Assembly: GCA_015062055.1 (NCBI GenBank)
Contig: SUVK01000008.1
Coordinates: 1 to 64,000 of the forward strand
DNA from: Akkermansiaceae bacterium
GTDB lineage: Bacteria > Verrucomicrobiota > Verrucomicrobiia > Verrucomicrobiales > Akkermansiaceae
Reading direction: 5' to 3'
DNA: 64,000 nt
The notes beneath the pieces were generated by a model. It saw only the letters and a program-made list of their open reading frames with translations. It searched no databases and was not told where the DNA came from. Position 1 is the first letter of the stretch, and the number at the start of each line of letters is the position of its first letter. A program made the translations under genes and the position numbers. Below, one piece after another: positions 32,611-41,025 of this stretch.

Positions 32611-33791
32611 TTGTAAGAAGCTTGATAAATGGCTACACAATCCTCTATGGAAAGCTCGGCCGGGTCTGCCGGGAAAAGGAACCCCATGGATGACACGGCA
32701 TTATGAGCCATAGTTTCAAACTCATCGGGAGTAATACCGTAATCGCTCATACGCAAGTCTGCCACACCGCATGCCTCTTGCAGACGGGTAAGAGCCGTCA
32801 CGAAGTCCATGGGGCACTTGGCATCTTCCATACCCAAAGCCTTGGCCATGCGCACAAAACGCTCGGGGCAGCATCCCTTATTGATGAAATGAGTATAATA
32901 AGCACGGCTTATCATGATAAGGCCGGCACCGTGGGGGAGCTCTTGGTGATATGCGGAAAGCGCATGCTCCAAAGAGTGTTCACTCGTGCAAGTACCCACT
33001 ACCATTTGTACCCCGGAGAGCCAATTACCAAATGCCACACGCTCGCGAGAGGCTAAATCACCACCGTTCGCAACGGTAGCAGCCAAATAACGCCCTACAT
33101 TTTCAATGGCGGTAATAGCCACCATATCGCTGATGAGATTCGCCTTGCGAGAGATGTACCCCTCGGTGCTGTGGAACAGGGCATCGAACCCTTGGTATGC
33201 CGTAAAAGCAGGCGGCACAGAGCACATAAGCTCGGGGTCTACAATCGCCAAGCGCGGGAAGAGGCGAGTACCATCGAACACGCCGGTTTTCTCATGGGTT
33301 TCGGGGTTGGTGATAACACCTCCGCCATCGGTCTCGGAGCCGGTTCCGGCGGTTGTAGTAATGGCAACAATAGGCAAGGGTTGCTGTGCAACCGGCTTAC
33401 CCTTGCCGGTGCCGAAAAGCACGTAATCCCACAAATCACCGTCATTTGTGGCGACAATGGCAATGGCTTTGGCGGCATCCATCACACTACCGCCCCCCAA
33501 AGCCACGATAAAATCACACTCATGCTCGCGGGCACATGCGCCACCGGCCATAACGGTGTCTTTTAACGGATTGGGCTCCACCTTATCAAAAACAACACTT
33601 GAGACCCCGGCTTTTTCCAACTGCTCAACAGTGCGCGCCAAATACCCGTGTGCGCGGGTAGATTTACCGTTGGATATCACCAACAAAGCCTTCTTACCGG
33701 GCAAACTCTGCTCATGCAATCGGTTCAGGCTCCCGGCGCCGAACAGCGTGCGCGTCGGTACATCAAATTCAAAAACTGTACGCGTATTCAT
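32607..33791 (-). CDS. Iron-containing alcohol dehydrogenase
   Basis: A 394-residue group III alcohol dehydrogenase, probably using NADH or NADPH to reduce aldehydes (butanol-dehydrogenase/YqhD type). The nucleotide site is in ALGGGSVMDAAKAIA; iron ligands are suggested by the Asp in GFDALFHSTEGYIS, His residues in EHSLEHAL and HGAGLIM. The start is the ATG at 33791, consistent with the usual FEFDVPTRTLFGAGSL N-terminus. It is coupled to the ankyrin gene downstream. Fits a fermentative lifestyle; substrate not evident. Confidence 0.9.
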   Translation of the reverse strand: MNTRTVFEFDVPTRTLFGAGSLNRLHEQSLPGKKALLVISNGKSTRAHGYLARTVEQLEKAGVSSVVFDKVEPNPLKDTVMAGGACAREHECDFIVALGGGSVMDAAKAIAIVATNDGDLWDYVLFGTGKGKPVAQQPLPIVAITTTAGTGSETDGGGVITNPETHEKTGVFDGTRLFPRLAIVDPELMCSVPPAFTAYQGFDALFHSTEGYISRKANLISDMVAITAIENVGRYLAATVANGGDLASRERVAFGNWLSGVQMVVGTCTSEHSLEHALSAYHQELPHGAGLIMISRAYYTHFINKGCCPERFVRMAKALGMEDAKCPMDFVTALTRLQEACGVADLRMSDYGITPDEFETMAHNAVSSMGFLFPADPAELSIEDCVAIYQASYK

Positions 33792-33801
33792 ATTTAGCTC
33801 T

Positions 33802-33829
33802 ATTCTGCCCTCAAATCCCGAAAAGTCAA
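33802..33829 (-). promoter_or_regulatory. Promoter of the alcohol dehydrogenase gene
   Basis: On the minus strand TTGACT (33829-33824), 16-base spacer, CAGAAT (33807-33802), ending 11 bases before the ATG at 33791. Confidence 0.55.
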
Positions 33830-33926
33830 GCAAAATACTCAGGCACTTTCAAATACATATTGCTCCCATATATCAATCACTTACAACCGAAGCGTAAAAA
33901 AAATTAAATTTTTCTTCATTTTTTAC

Positions 33927-33955
33927 TTGCCAAACGGATAAAAAAAGAGTAAACT
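33927..33955 (+). promoter_or_regulatory. Promoter of the tRNA-Phe/tRNA-Pro unit
   Basis: TTGCCA at 33927-33932, 17-base spacer, TAAACT at 33950-33955, upstream of tRNA-Phe. The preceding 100 bases are very AT-rich, as in stable-RNA upstream elements. Confidence 0.6.
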
Positions 33956-33990
33956 TTGCCCGCACCTCGCAAATGCGGTCTGCATCACGT

Positions 33991-34063
33991 GGCTCGGTAG
34001 CTCAGTTGGTAGAGCAGCGGATTGAAAATCCGCGTGTCGGCGGTTCGAACCCGTCCCGAGCCA
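33991..34063 (+). tRNA. tRNA-Phe (GAA)
   Basis: Acceptor GGCTCGG pairs fully with CCGAGCC; anticodon stem GCGGA/TCCGC with loop TTGAAAA gives GAA at 34024-34026; T arm GGCGG-TTCGAAC-CCGTC. CCA is not encoded. Seven T follow directly. Confidence 0.96.
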
Positions 34064-34097
34064 CTTTTTTTATGCCCACAAATCTCGCTCAACCGTT

Positions 34098-34171
34098 CGG
34101 GGCGTAGCTCAGCCTGGTAGAGCGCCAGCTTTGGGAGCTGGATGTCGCAGGTTCGAATCCTGTCGCCCCGA
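34098..34171 (+). tRNA. tRNA-Pro (UGG)
   Basis: Acceptor CGGGGCG pairs with CGCCCCG; anticodon stem CCAGC/GCTGG with loop TTTGGGA gives TGG at 34132-34134; C1-G72 acceptor start is typical of bacterial tRNA-Pro. CCA is not encoded. 27 bases later the ABC ATPase gene begins without a terminator between. Confidence 0.96.
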
Positions 34172-34198
34172 CTTTATATTTGATTTTGAAAGCACGCT

Positions 34199-35182
34199 AT
34201 GAGAGCCCCCATGTTACAGGTAAAGGGATTGAGTGTGGAGTTTCGCAACCGCAAAGGGACGAGTTATGCCGTAACAGACGTCAGTTTTGACATACAGGCG
34301 GGAGAGACCTTGGGGATAGTAGGCGAAAGTGGCTCGGGGAAATCGGTAACATGCTCAGCCTTGATGGGGTTACTGCCGAAACCACCTGCATACATACCGG
34401 AGGGGGCGCAAGCCAAGTTTGATGGGGTCGACCTGTTAAAGCTCAACGAGAAAGAATTATCAAGACTGCGCGGCAACCGCATCTCCATGATATTTCAAGA
34501 CCCGATGACAAGCTTAAACCCGTGCATGACCATAGGCGACCAGGTAGCAGAGCCCTTGGTGATACACAAAGGCATGAAATGGCAAGAGGCACGGGCTCTG
34601 GCCATAGAAGAATTATCGCGAGTAGGCATACCCGACCCGGCAAAGCGAGCCAAGGCCTACCCTCACGAGTTTTCCGGTGGCATGCGCCAGCGCGTTATGA
34701 TAGCCATGGCGCTCATCACGCGCCCGCAACTACTCATAGCCGATGAACCCACCACTGCACTGGATGTCACCGTGCAGAAACAAGTGTTAGATTTATTGCA
34801 GGCGCGCCAGCAAGAGCTGGGTACGGCCATCATCCTCATCACGCATGATTTGGGCGTGGTACGGCGCTACGCCCACCGCATTCAGGTAATGTATGCGGGC
34901 AGTATTTTGGAAAGCGCCCCGGCCGAGGAGCTGATGCAACACCCCCGGCATGCCTATACACGCGCGCTGATGGCATCCATACCGGCGGCACATTCCAAAG
35001 GCACACGCCTGCAAACCATACCGGGATTTCCCCCTACCCTCAAGACCCCCGCTTGCGGCTGCACCTTCAAAGACCGCAACATCATCGGCAAGCCCGAGCT
35101 GTGCCTCACCGGCAGCATCCCCGAACTTGTTGAAATAACACCTAACCATTTCGTGCGCAACTGCCCCGGTTGCCTGGCATAA
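34199..35182 (+). CDS. Oligopeptide/dipeptide ABC transporter ATPase (OppD/DppD-like)
   Basis: A 327-residue ABC ATPase. Walker A is GESGSGKS, the signature is FSGGMRQRVMIAMAL, Walker B is LLIADEPTTALD, and the switch His lies in ILITHDLGVV. The C-terminal oligopeptide-transport domain has CGCTFKDRN and a closing Cys-rich ...VRNCPGC stretch; in related proteins Cys residues here bind a 4Fe-4S cluster. No permease, OppF or binding protein is in the window, so its partners are elsewhere. Starts 27 bases after tRNA-Pro and may be co-transcribed with the tRNAs. Confidence 0.93.
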   Translation: MRAPMLQVKGLSVEFRNRKGTSYAVTDVSFDIQAGETLGIVGESGSGKSVTCSALMGLLPKPPAYIPEGAQAKFDGVDLLKLNEKELSRLRGNRISMIFQDPMTSLNPCMTIGDQVAEPLVIHKGMKWQEARALAIEELSRVGIPDPAKRAKAYPHEFSGGMRQRVMIAMALITRPQLLIADEPTTALDVTVQKQVLDLLQARQQELGTAIILITHDLGVVRRYAHRIQVMYAGSILESAPAEELMQHPRHAYTRALMASIPAAHSKGTRLQTIPGFPPTLKTPACGCTFKDRNIIGKPELCLTGSIPELVEITPNHFVRNCPGCLA

Positions 35183-35187
35183 TCCCC

Positions 35188-35865
35188 ATGAAAACACGCA
35201 TTGCCTGTTGTCTTATTCTCTCGCTGATGCTGAGTAATTGCGTAAGCACCGTTCACCGCTACGTATGGAACCGCGCTAAGGTCATCGATAAAGCGTATTG
35301 GGTAGAAGACAGAAAAAATGTAGAACTATACCAAGTAGGCCATGCATACTATGTCAAGGGATTCATGGGGCCGGCGCGTGGCGGGCAAACCCCGATAACC
35401 AAAGATGCCCCTGCATCCATTATCGGCATGCATGGAGGTGCCGGGCGCATCTATACCCCCATACAAGAGCAGGCAACACCTGTATACATTCGCGTGTATG
35501 ATTACAGCCTTGACAGCACGCTCGCTCAAGCAAAATCAGATGCCGAAAAAGACGGTAAAGGGCTGTGGGTAACATGGGATGGCACCTCCCAATACCTGGA
35601 AACCCTACCCCCGCATGCCCAAAAAGTAACGCAGCACAAAGTATTCGCCTTCGCAGATATCCATGAATTAAGCCATTATCAATCTCGCACGGATGCCCAC
35701 AAGTATTATGCCTACCCGTTGGGGATACTTTTGGCCGTAGGGGTAGATATACCGCTTACCTTAGCAGGCAACGTCATATTAGCAGCCGGTATTACAGCAG
35801 GAGCGCCTGTAGGCTTAACGTGCTTCGCCTCGCAACAGCTTCAAACGCAGAGCACCCCCGACTAA
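35188..35865 (+). CDS. Predicted lipoprotein
   Basis: A 225-residue protein with a lipoprotein signal (MKTRIACCLILSLMLSNC; lipobox LSNC). The mature part is mixed alpha/beta; near the C-terminus a hydrophobic segment (YPLGILLAVGVDIPLTLAGNVILAAGITAGAP) could be a membrane hairpin. This YxxG-DIPLTLAGN pattern resembles small lipoproteins of the YceK type, but the match is weak. The ATG at 35188 is chosen because it begins the signal peptide, five bases after the ABC gene stop. Function unknown. Confidence 0.75.
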   Translation: MKTRIACCLILSLMLSNCVSTVHRYVWNRAKVIDKAYWVEDRKNVELYQVGHAYYVKGFMGPARGGQTPITKDAPASIIGMHGGAGRIYTPIQEQATPVYIRVYDYSLDSTLAQAKSDAEKDGKGLWVTWDGTSQYLETLPPHAQKVTQHKVFAFADIHELSHYQSRTDAHKYYAYPLGILLAVGVDIPLTLAGNVILAAGITAGAPVGLTCFASQQLQTQSTPD

Positions 35866-35886
35866 AGTTCAGCCGACATTGTAAAA

Positions 35887-36339
35887 ATGAACAAAAAGTT
35901 TATTTACAGCATATTGGCCGTTTTTTTAATCGGCGCCATCTGGTATTTTACCTTCTATCCGCTTACCATCGGGCAACCGCAAGGAGCCGTCATCCGCTAC
36001 TTGGATGCAGAACAGCAATGCTACCAAACCATGACGCTGACTCAGGAGCAAACCGCGCAACTGGCAGACATTCTGAAAAGCTCTCACCCCACCATTTTCT
36101 TTTGCGAACATGCCGGTATCGGTAATGAATGGGTGCTTATAACGCTTTCTTACAATAATGGACAGCAAAAAGTTTTTTCCTTATGGCAAATGGGCTCCAC
36201 CTTGTTTGCGGGAGATGCAGAAACTCTGGCCATGTCGGCCATGCTCGGTGACGTCCCCCTGCACTTCGGCGGCAGCGTAGATGATGCACTAACACCCATG
36301 CTCCGCTCCCTCTGCCCCGGCTTGTTAACCGTAGATTGA
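35887..36339 (+). CDS. Hypothetical membrane-anchored protein
   Basis: A 150-residue protein with one N-terminal membrane helix (KKFIYSILAVFLIGAIWYF) and an exported alpha/beta domain containing two or three Cys. No known family. It follows the lipoprotein gene by 21 bases and could be in the same operon; the following ABC-F gene has its own promoter. Confidence 0.7.
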   Translation: MNKKFIYSILAVFLIGAIWYFTFYPLTIGQPQGAVIRYLDAEQQCYQTMTLTQEQTAQLADILKSSHPTIFFCEHAGIGNEWVLITLSYNNGQQKVFSLWQMGSTLFAGDAETLAMSAMLGDVPLHFGGSVDDALTPMLRSLCPGLLTVD

Positions 36340-36372
36340 TGAATCAAAATAGGGGCTATGGTCAAATACGGA

Positions 36373-36400
36373 TTGCAATTTCAAAAAATGCGTGTATAAT
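36373..36400 (+). promoter_or_regulatory. Promoter of the ABC-F gene
   Basis: TTGCAA at 36373-36378, 16-base spacer, perfect TATAAT at 36395-36400, nine bases before the ATG; leaderless or nearly so. Confidence 0.75.
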
Positions 36401-36408
36401 ACCCGCGC

Positions 36409-38013
36409 ATGCTGACCATCAAGAAACTGACAAAAGCACACGCAGGGCGCACCTTGTTTTACGAGACAGAGTTAATCGTCAACTGGGGTGAGCGCATAGC
36501 ATTGGTAGGGCCGAACGGAGCGGGCAAATCCACCCTGTTTCGCATGATATTGGGAGAAGACACGCCCGATGAGGGTCAGATCATCATGGACGAATACGGC
36601 GTGGTAGGCTACCTACCGCAAGAGGCAGGCGATCCCAGCGACCGCACCGTGCTGGAGATAGCCATGAGCATAACGCCCGAGATGGGGCAAGCCATTCGCA
36701 CCATTCAACTTTGCGATGCCAAGGGCGACAACACCAGCGATGAATACGCCCATGCCATGGATGTTTTCATTGCCAATAACGGCTACCAGATTGAGCCCAA
36801 AGCCAAGCGTATTCTGAAAGGGTTGGCATTCAAGGATGAAGATTTTCATCGTCCCGCACGCGAGATGAGTGGCGGCTGGGTGATGCGCGCACACTTGGCG
36901 CAATTACTGGTAGCAGAGCCTGATTTGCTGATGCTCGACGAACCCACTAACCACTTGGACTTGATGAGCTTGCTGTGGCTGCGCCGCTACCTCATGAACT
37001 ACCCCGGGGCCATCTTCATGATTTCGCACGACCGCGACTTCATGGATGAATTGGTCGAAACCGTGTACGACATCGAAAACCAAGAACTGGTGCGTTATAC
37101 GGGCAACTACACCAAGTTTTTGGAGCTTAAAGAGCAACGATACGAGCTTCTGCTGGCTGCCTGGCGCAACCAACAGCGAGAAATTGCCCACTTCGAGGCC
37201 TTCATCGAGCGGTTCCGCTCCACGGCCTCCAAGGCGGCACAGGTGCAAAGCCGTATCAAGCAGTTGGAAAAAATACGCCGTATCGAAAAACCCAAGCAGG
37301 CGCGCCGCGTCTTCAAGTTCATCTTCCCGCAACCGCCCCGCGCCATGCAGCGAGTGCTCGAGCTGGAGAAAGTAGGCCAGAGCTACGGTGACAAGCGCAT
37401 TTACAAGAACTTGGACCTCCTCATTGAGCGAGGCGACCGCATCGTACTGGTAGGGCCCAACGGTGCCGGCAAATCGACCTTGCTCAAGATATTAGCCGGG
37501 GTTGTCCCCATAGATGAAGGCAAGCGCACCTTGGGTACCACCACCCGCATCGGCTATTTCTCACAAATGCGCTCCGAAAACCTTACTCCCAACTTTACGG
37601 TGTTAGAGGAAATCATGAATGCCGACCCCGAGTTGAGAGAGGAAGAAGCGCGTGCCGTGCTCGGCTCTTTCATGTTCCGCAAGCTCGATTGCGAAAAGCG
37701 AGTAGAGGTGCTTAGTGGTGGTGAGAAATCGCGCCTCTGTTTGGTAAAATTCTTGGTCAACCCGCCCAATCTGCTGTTAATGGACGAGCCGACAACGCAC
37801 TTGGACATCATGAGTGTCGAAGCCCTCTCGCAAGCTCTCAAACGCTACGAAGGCACCTTGGTCTTCATTTCGCACGATGTGCACTTCATCCGTGCTTTGG
37901 CAGAGAAAACCCTTCACATTTCTCACGGGGTAGTCACCCCCTACGCCGGTGGCTACGATTATTATCTGGAAAAATCGGGGCTGCTTGACAACCCTGATGC
38001 CATGAATATGTAA
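36409..38013 (+). CDS. ABC-F family ATP-binding protein
   Basis: A 534-residue protein with two ABC domains and no membrane part, the layout of ribosome-associated ABC-F translation factors. Walker A motifs GPNGAGKST occur twice; signatures are MSGGWVMRAHL and LSGGEKSRLCL; Walker B regions LLMLDEPTNHLD and LLLMDEPTTHLD have the EQ-site Glu. The linker between them (FEAFIERFRSTASKAAQVQSRIKQLEKI) is the long helical hairpin that reaches the P-site tRNA. Closest in style to the EttA/YbiT/Uup housekeeping group; no evidence for antibiotic resistance. Confidence 0.93.
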   Translation: MLTIKKLTKAHAGRTLFYETELIVNWGERIALVGPNGAGKSTLFRMILGEDTPDEGQIIMDEYGVVGYLPQEAGDPSDRTVLEIAMSITPEMGQAIRTIQLCDAKGDNTSDEYAHAMDVFIANNGYQIEPKAKRILKGLAFKDEDFHRPAREMSGGWVMRAHLAQLLVAEPDLLMLDEPTNHLDLMSLLWLRRYLMNYPGAIFMISHDRDFMDELVETVYDIENQELVRYTGNYTKFLELKEQRYELLLAAWRNQQREIAHFEAFIERFRSTASKAAQVQSRIKQLEKIRRIEKPKQARRVFKFIFPQPPRAMQRVLELEKVGQSYGDKRIYKNLDLLIERGDRIVLVGPNGAGKSTLLKILAGVVPIDEGKRTLGTTTRIGYFSQMRSENLTPNFTVLEEIMNADPELREEEARAVLGSFMFRKLDCEKRVEVLSGGEKSRLCLVKFLVNPPNLLLMDEPTTHLDIMSVEALSQALKRYEGTLVFISHDVHFIRALAEKTLHISHGVVTPYAGGYDYYLEKSGLLDNPDAMNM

Positions 38014-38035
38014 CCCTCATAAAACGTTTTAATCC

Positions 38036-38069
38036 AACACCCGCGGGCGCCTGTCTCGCGGGTGTTTTT
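38036..38069 (+). terminator. Terminator of the ABC-F gene
   Basis: Perfect 10-base stem AACACCCGCG/CGCGGGTGTT with an 11-base loop running into a T-run. Confidence 0.88.
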
Positions 38070-38166
38070 GTTCATCAAACGCAATTTTCAACTGTGCATG
38101 CGTAATTCCAGCTTGAATTGTGGGAAAAATATGTTAAAGTGGTATAGTACAAACGACGCGTCGAAC

Positions 38167-40224
38167 ATGAATAAAAAAATTATCCCTTACCTCTATGGCG
38201 TGAGCGCTGCAACCGTGACAATCGCGACAGCAAGCGTGTTGTCCATGATTTTTTACCCGGCCGGTCACGAAGATGAATTACCGGTGCCTGCCAACCGAGA
38301 GGCAGCAAAAGCCATGGCAGATGTCATTATGGAGCAAAAATGCGCAGCCTGCCACGGTGAGAATCCCCAATACAGCAAGTTCATTAACTTCTTTGCTTTC
38401 GGCAAATTGCGCAGGGATGTAGAAGGTGCTCAAAGAGCCTTCACCATGAAAACAGATGGTGACATACGTACAGAGCAAGTGAACATGGCCAAGATGGACT
38501 ATGTTCTGCGCACACGTCGCATGCCCCCGACAGCCTACACCATCGTACACCCGACAACGAAGCTCACCATGAATGACGTCAAAATCATGCGTTATTACTA
38601 TGATGAAGAGCTTATTCACCATGTAGCGTTTGCCCCGATTGCCCCGGCCGAGGAAGCGGCTGATGCAAAAGAAAAAGCACGCGTTCTTCTGGGGCACATG
38701 CTTTACTTCAGCCCTGCACTGTCTACGACTAACCAAGTATCATGTGCCAGTTGCCACGACCTTACCAAGGGTGGCACCGACAACCTTGCAAAGTCTGAGG
38801 GCGTACCGGGTCCCGACGGCAAGCCCCAGTTGGGTGGCGTAAATGCCCCCACAGTATACAATGCCGAAACCCATATTCGACAATTCTGGGATGGTCGCGC
38901 CCGTGACCTTCAAGAACAAGCAGGTGGTCCCCCCCTCAATCCCGTAGAGATGGGCTACAGCACCCCCGAAGATTGGAACACTATAGCCGCAGAGCTTGCT
39001 AAAGATGAGCGCATCGTTGCATTGTTTGAAAAAGTATACGGCGACAGGGGAATTACGGCAGAAACCATCACTGATGCCATTGCTGCTTTTGAAAAGACCT
39101 TGGTAACCCCGGACTCCGATTTCGACCTTTATCTTAAGGGAGAAGGCAGTCTTACCGAAGAACAAATGGCCGGTATGGAAGCATTCAAGGCATATGGCTG
39201 TTACACCTGCCACACAGGCCCCACCTTAGGAGGCCAAAGCTTTGAGTACATTAACACCGATTCTCCGCTGCGTGCCCATGCAGAGGGATACCAAGAAGGA
39301 GCATTCGGCTTGAAAGACTTCACCAAGAAAGACGAGCATAAAGACATGTTCCGCGTGCCTTCACTGCGCAACGTTGCTCTTACCGCACCTTACTTCCACA
39401 CAGGAACTGTGACAGATTTAAGTGAAGCTGTGCGCATTATGTTTGCAGCACAAACCGCTGTCACCCCAACCGAGACAACCGTACACAATGTTACAGAGTT
39501 CCTGAAAGCGCAGACCGGTAAATATAAGGGTAAAGCACTCGATAAACTTACCCCCGAAGATGTAGCGCCTAACTATAAACGAGCCGCTATTATTACCGAA
39601 AACATGAAGGTATCGGCCCGCAGAAAAGCAGCAGAAGAAGCTTACGCAAAAGCAGAGGCAGAAGCCCGCGCCAAGGCTGAAGCAGAGGCCCGCGCCAAGG
39701 CTGAGGCAGAGGCCCGCGCCAAGGCCGAGGCTGAGGCCCGCGCCAAGGCTGAAGCAGAAGCCCGCGCCAAGGCTGAGGCTGAGGCCCGCGCCAAGGCTGA
39801 AGCAGAGGCCCGCGCCAAGGCTGAGGCAGAGGCCCGCGCCAAGGCTGAAGCAGAGGCCCGCGCCAAGGCTGAGGCAGAAGCCCGCGCCAAGGCTGAAGCA
39901 GAGGCCCGCGCCAAGGCTGAGGCTGAGGCCCGCGCCAAGGCCGAAGCAGAAGCCCGCGCCAAGGCCGAAGCAGAAGCCCGCGCCAAGGCTGAAGCAGAGG
40001 CCCGCGCCAAGGCTGAAGCAGAGGCCCGCGCCAAGGCTGAAGCAGAGGCCCGCGCCAAGGCAGAGGCAGAGGCCCGCGCCAAGGCTGAGGCTGAGGCCCG
40101 CGCCAAGGCTGAAGCAGAGGAGGTTATTATACGTCCTCGCGTAGAAGCCCCGATGGGAGAGCGCATTATCATCACTACACCGGGCCAAAGCCCCATCGAA
40201 ATTATTCCCACCCCGGAGAACTGA
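38167..40224 (+). CDS. Membrane-anchored three-haem cytochrome c peroxidase with helical repeat tail
   Basis: A 685-residue exported peroxidase reducing hydrogen peroxide. One N-terminal membrane helix (about 8-29) holds it in the inner membrane. Three c-type haem sites follow: CAACH (59-63) in an added monohaem domain, then CASCH (193-197) and CYTCH (345-349) in the dihaem peroxidase core. This order matches the quinol peroxidase (YhjA/Ccp) type of E. coli, where the extra haem takes electrons from quinol. Unusually, residues 500-651 are 19 copies of an eight-residue A/E/R/K repeat, then a 34-residue tail. The ATG at 38167 begins the anchor; a TATAGT lies 19 bases upstream. Confidence 0.9.
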   Translation: MNKKIIPYLYGVSAATVTIATASVLSMIFYPAGHEDELPVPANREAAKAMADVIMEQKCAACHGENPQYSKFINFFAFGKLRRDVEGAQRAFTMKTDGDIRTEQVNMAKMDYVLRTRRMPPTAYTIVHPTTKLTMNDVKIMRYYYDEELIHHVAFAPIAPAEEAADAKEKARVLLGHMLYFSPALSTTNQVSCASCHDLTKGGTDNLAKSEGVPGPDGKPQLGGVNAPTVYNAETHIRQFWDGRARDLQEQAGGPPLNPVEMGYSTPEDWNTIAAELAKDERIVALFEKVYGDRGITAETITDAIAAFEKTLVTPDSDFDLYLKGEGSLTEEQMAGMEAFKAYGCYTCHTGPTLGGQSFEYINTDSPLRAHAEGYQEGAFGLKDFTKKDEHKDMFRVPSLRNVALTAPYFHTGTVTDLSEAVRIMFAAQTAVTPTETTVHNVTEFLKAQTGKYKGKALDKLTPEDVAPNYKRAAIITENMKVSARRKAAEEAYAKAEAEARAKAEAEARAKAEAEARAKAEAEARAKAEAEARAKAEAEARAKAEAEARAKAEAEARAKAEAEARAKAEAEARAKAEAEARAKAEAEARAKAEAEARAKAEAEARAKAEAEARAKAEAEARAKAEAEARAKAEAEARAKAEAEARAKAEAEEVIIRPRVEAPMGERIIITTPGQSPIEIIPTPEN
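39664..40119 (+). repeat. 19-copy 24-base in-frame tandem repeat
   Basis: Nineteen contiguous 24-base units, each starting GCCCGCGCCAAG and encoding ARAKAEAE; only wobble bases of Ala and Glu codons differ (GCT/GCC/GCA, GAA/GAG). A partial unit precedes it from 39650. Charges lie at every second position with opposite signs four residues apart, the pattern of a stable single alpha helix. Selection on the protein is suggested by the purely synonymous variation. Confidence 0.97.
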
Positions 40225-40994
40225 TGAGATTTTCCGTACTGGCCAGCAGCAGCAAGGGTAATGCCACCGTGATATGCGGTGGCAACACGCGTCTGCTGGT
40301 AGACACCGGCATCAGTGCTCTTCGCATACGCAAAAGTTTACAAGAGTGTGAGCTGAGCATCAAGCAGATTGATGCCGTGCTCTTTACGCACGAGCATACC
40401 GACCACGTTTGTGGGTTGGGCCAACTTGACAAAAAAGAGCAACTCAACATCTACTGTACTCGTTACATGGGGCAAGAGTTGCGCTATATCGCAGAGAATG
40501 CCGTTTATACCTACATAGAGCCCGGCAGCCCCGTACAAGTAGGCGACATACGTGTTACCGCATTCAGTGTCAATCACGACGCAACAGATCCCGTTGGATA
40601 TTTATTTGAATGCGACGGCAAAAAGCTGGGATATGTTACAGACACGGGCAAAGTAACTCGAGACATGCAGAACCTGCTTAAAGAGGTGGATGCTCTGTAT
40701 TTGGAGTCTAACTATGACCCCGACATGCTGCGCAGCTCCGGCCGCCCCTTGTATCTCATCGAGCGAATAGCGAGTCATTTCGGGCACCTCTCCAACGAGC
40801 AGGCGTGTGATTTTGTACGCAGCATTGCCCACAGCGGCTTACAACACATAGTGCTTGCCCACCTGAGCCAAGATTGCAACACCCCGCAAAAAGCTTTCAA
40901 CTGTATGCAGCAAACTCTCAGTGAGCTGCAGCTACCTACTAACCTGCATTGCGCACCTGCGGCAACAAGGCTGCCGTGGGTATACATTGCGTGA
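40224..40994 (+). CDS. MBL-fold metallohydrolase, WalJ/YycJ-like
   Basis: A 256-residue cytoplasmic metallo-beta-lactamase-fold protein without signal. It begins [15 protein letters not shown], the classic start of the WalJ/YycJ group, with metal motif HEHTDH, later VTDTG (Asp) and VLAHLSQDCNTP with the closing His. Family members are nuclease-like or linked to cell wall and DNA-replication control in Firmicutes; the role here is unknown. Its ATG overlaps the peroxidase stop (TGATG), so it is translationally coupled to it. Confidence 0.88.
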   Translation: MRFSVLASSSKGNATVICGGNTRLLVDTGISALRIRKSLQECELSIKQIDAVLFTHEHTDHVCGLGQLDKKEQLNIYCTRYMGQELRYIAENAVYTYIEPGSPVQVGDIRVTAFSVNHDATDPVGYLFECDGKKLGYVTDTGKVTRDMQNLLKEVDALYLESNYDPDMLRSSGRPLYLIERIASHFGHLSNEQACDFVRSIAHSGLQHIVLAHLSQDCNTPQKAFNCMQQTLSELQLPTNLHCAPAATRLPWVYIA

Positions 40995-41025
40995 TGCTTA
41001 CCCCTCCCAAACAGAATAATCAGTC

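Noticed and set aside
33792-33990. AT-rich 200 bases before tRNA-Phe as a replication origin
   Set aside because: No DnaA-box-like repeats; only the promoters of the dehydrogenase and tRNA genes are seen.
39664-40119. Possible CRISPR-like or intergenic repeat array
   Set aside because: Units are contiguous without spacers and in frame with a coding region; it is a protein repeat.
39418-40211. Open frames on - across the 24-base repeat (Gly/Leu/Ser/Phe or Ala/Ser-rich)
   Set aside because: Periodic reading of the repeat's complement; no start context and the + strand gene is coherent through the repeat.
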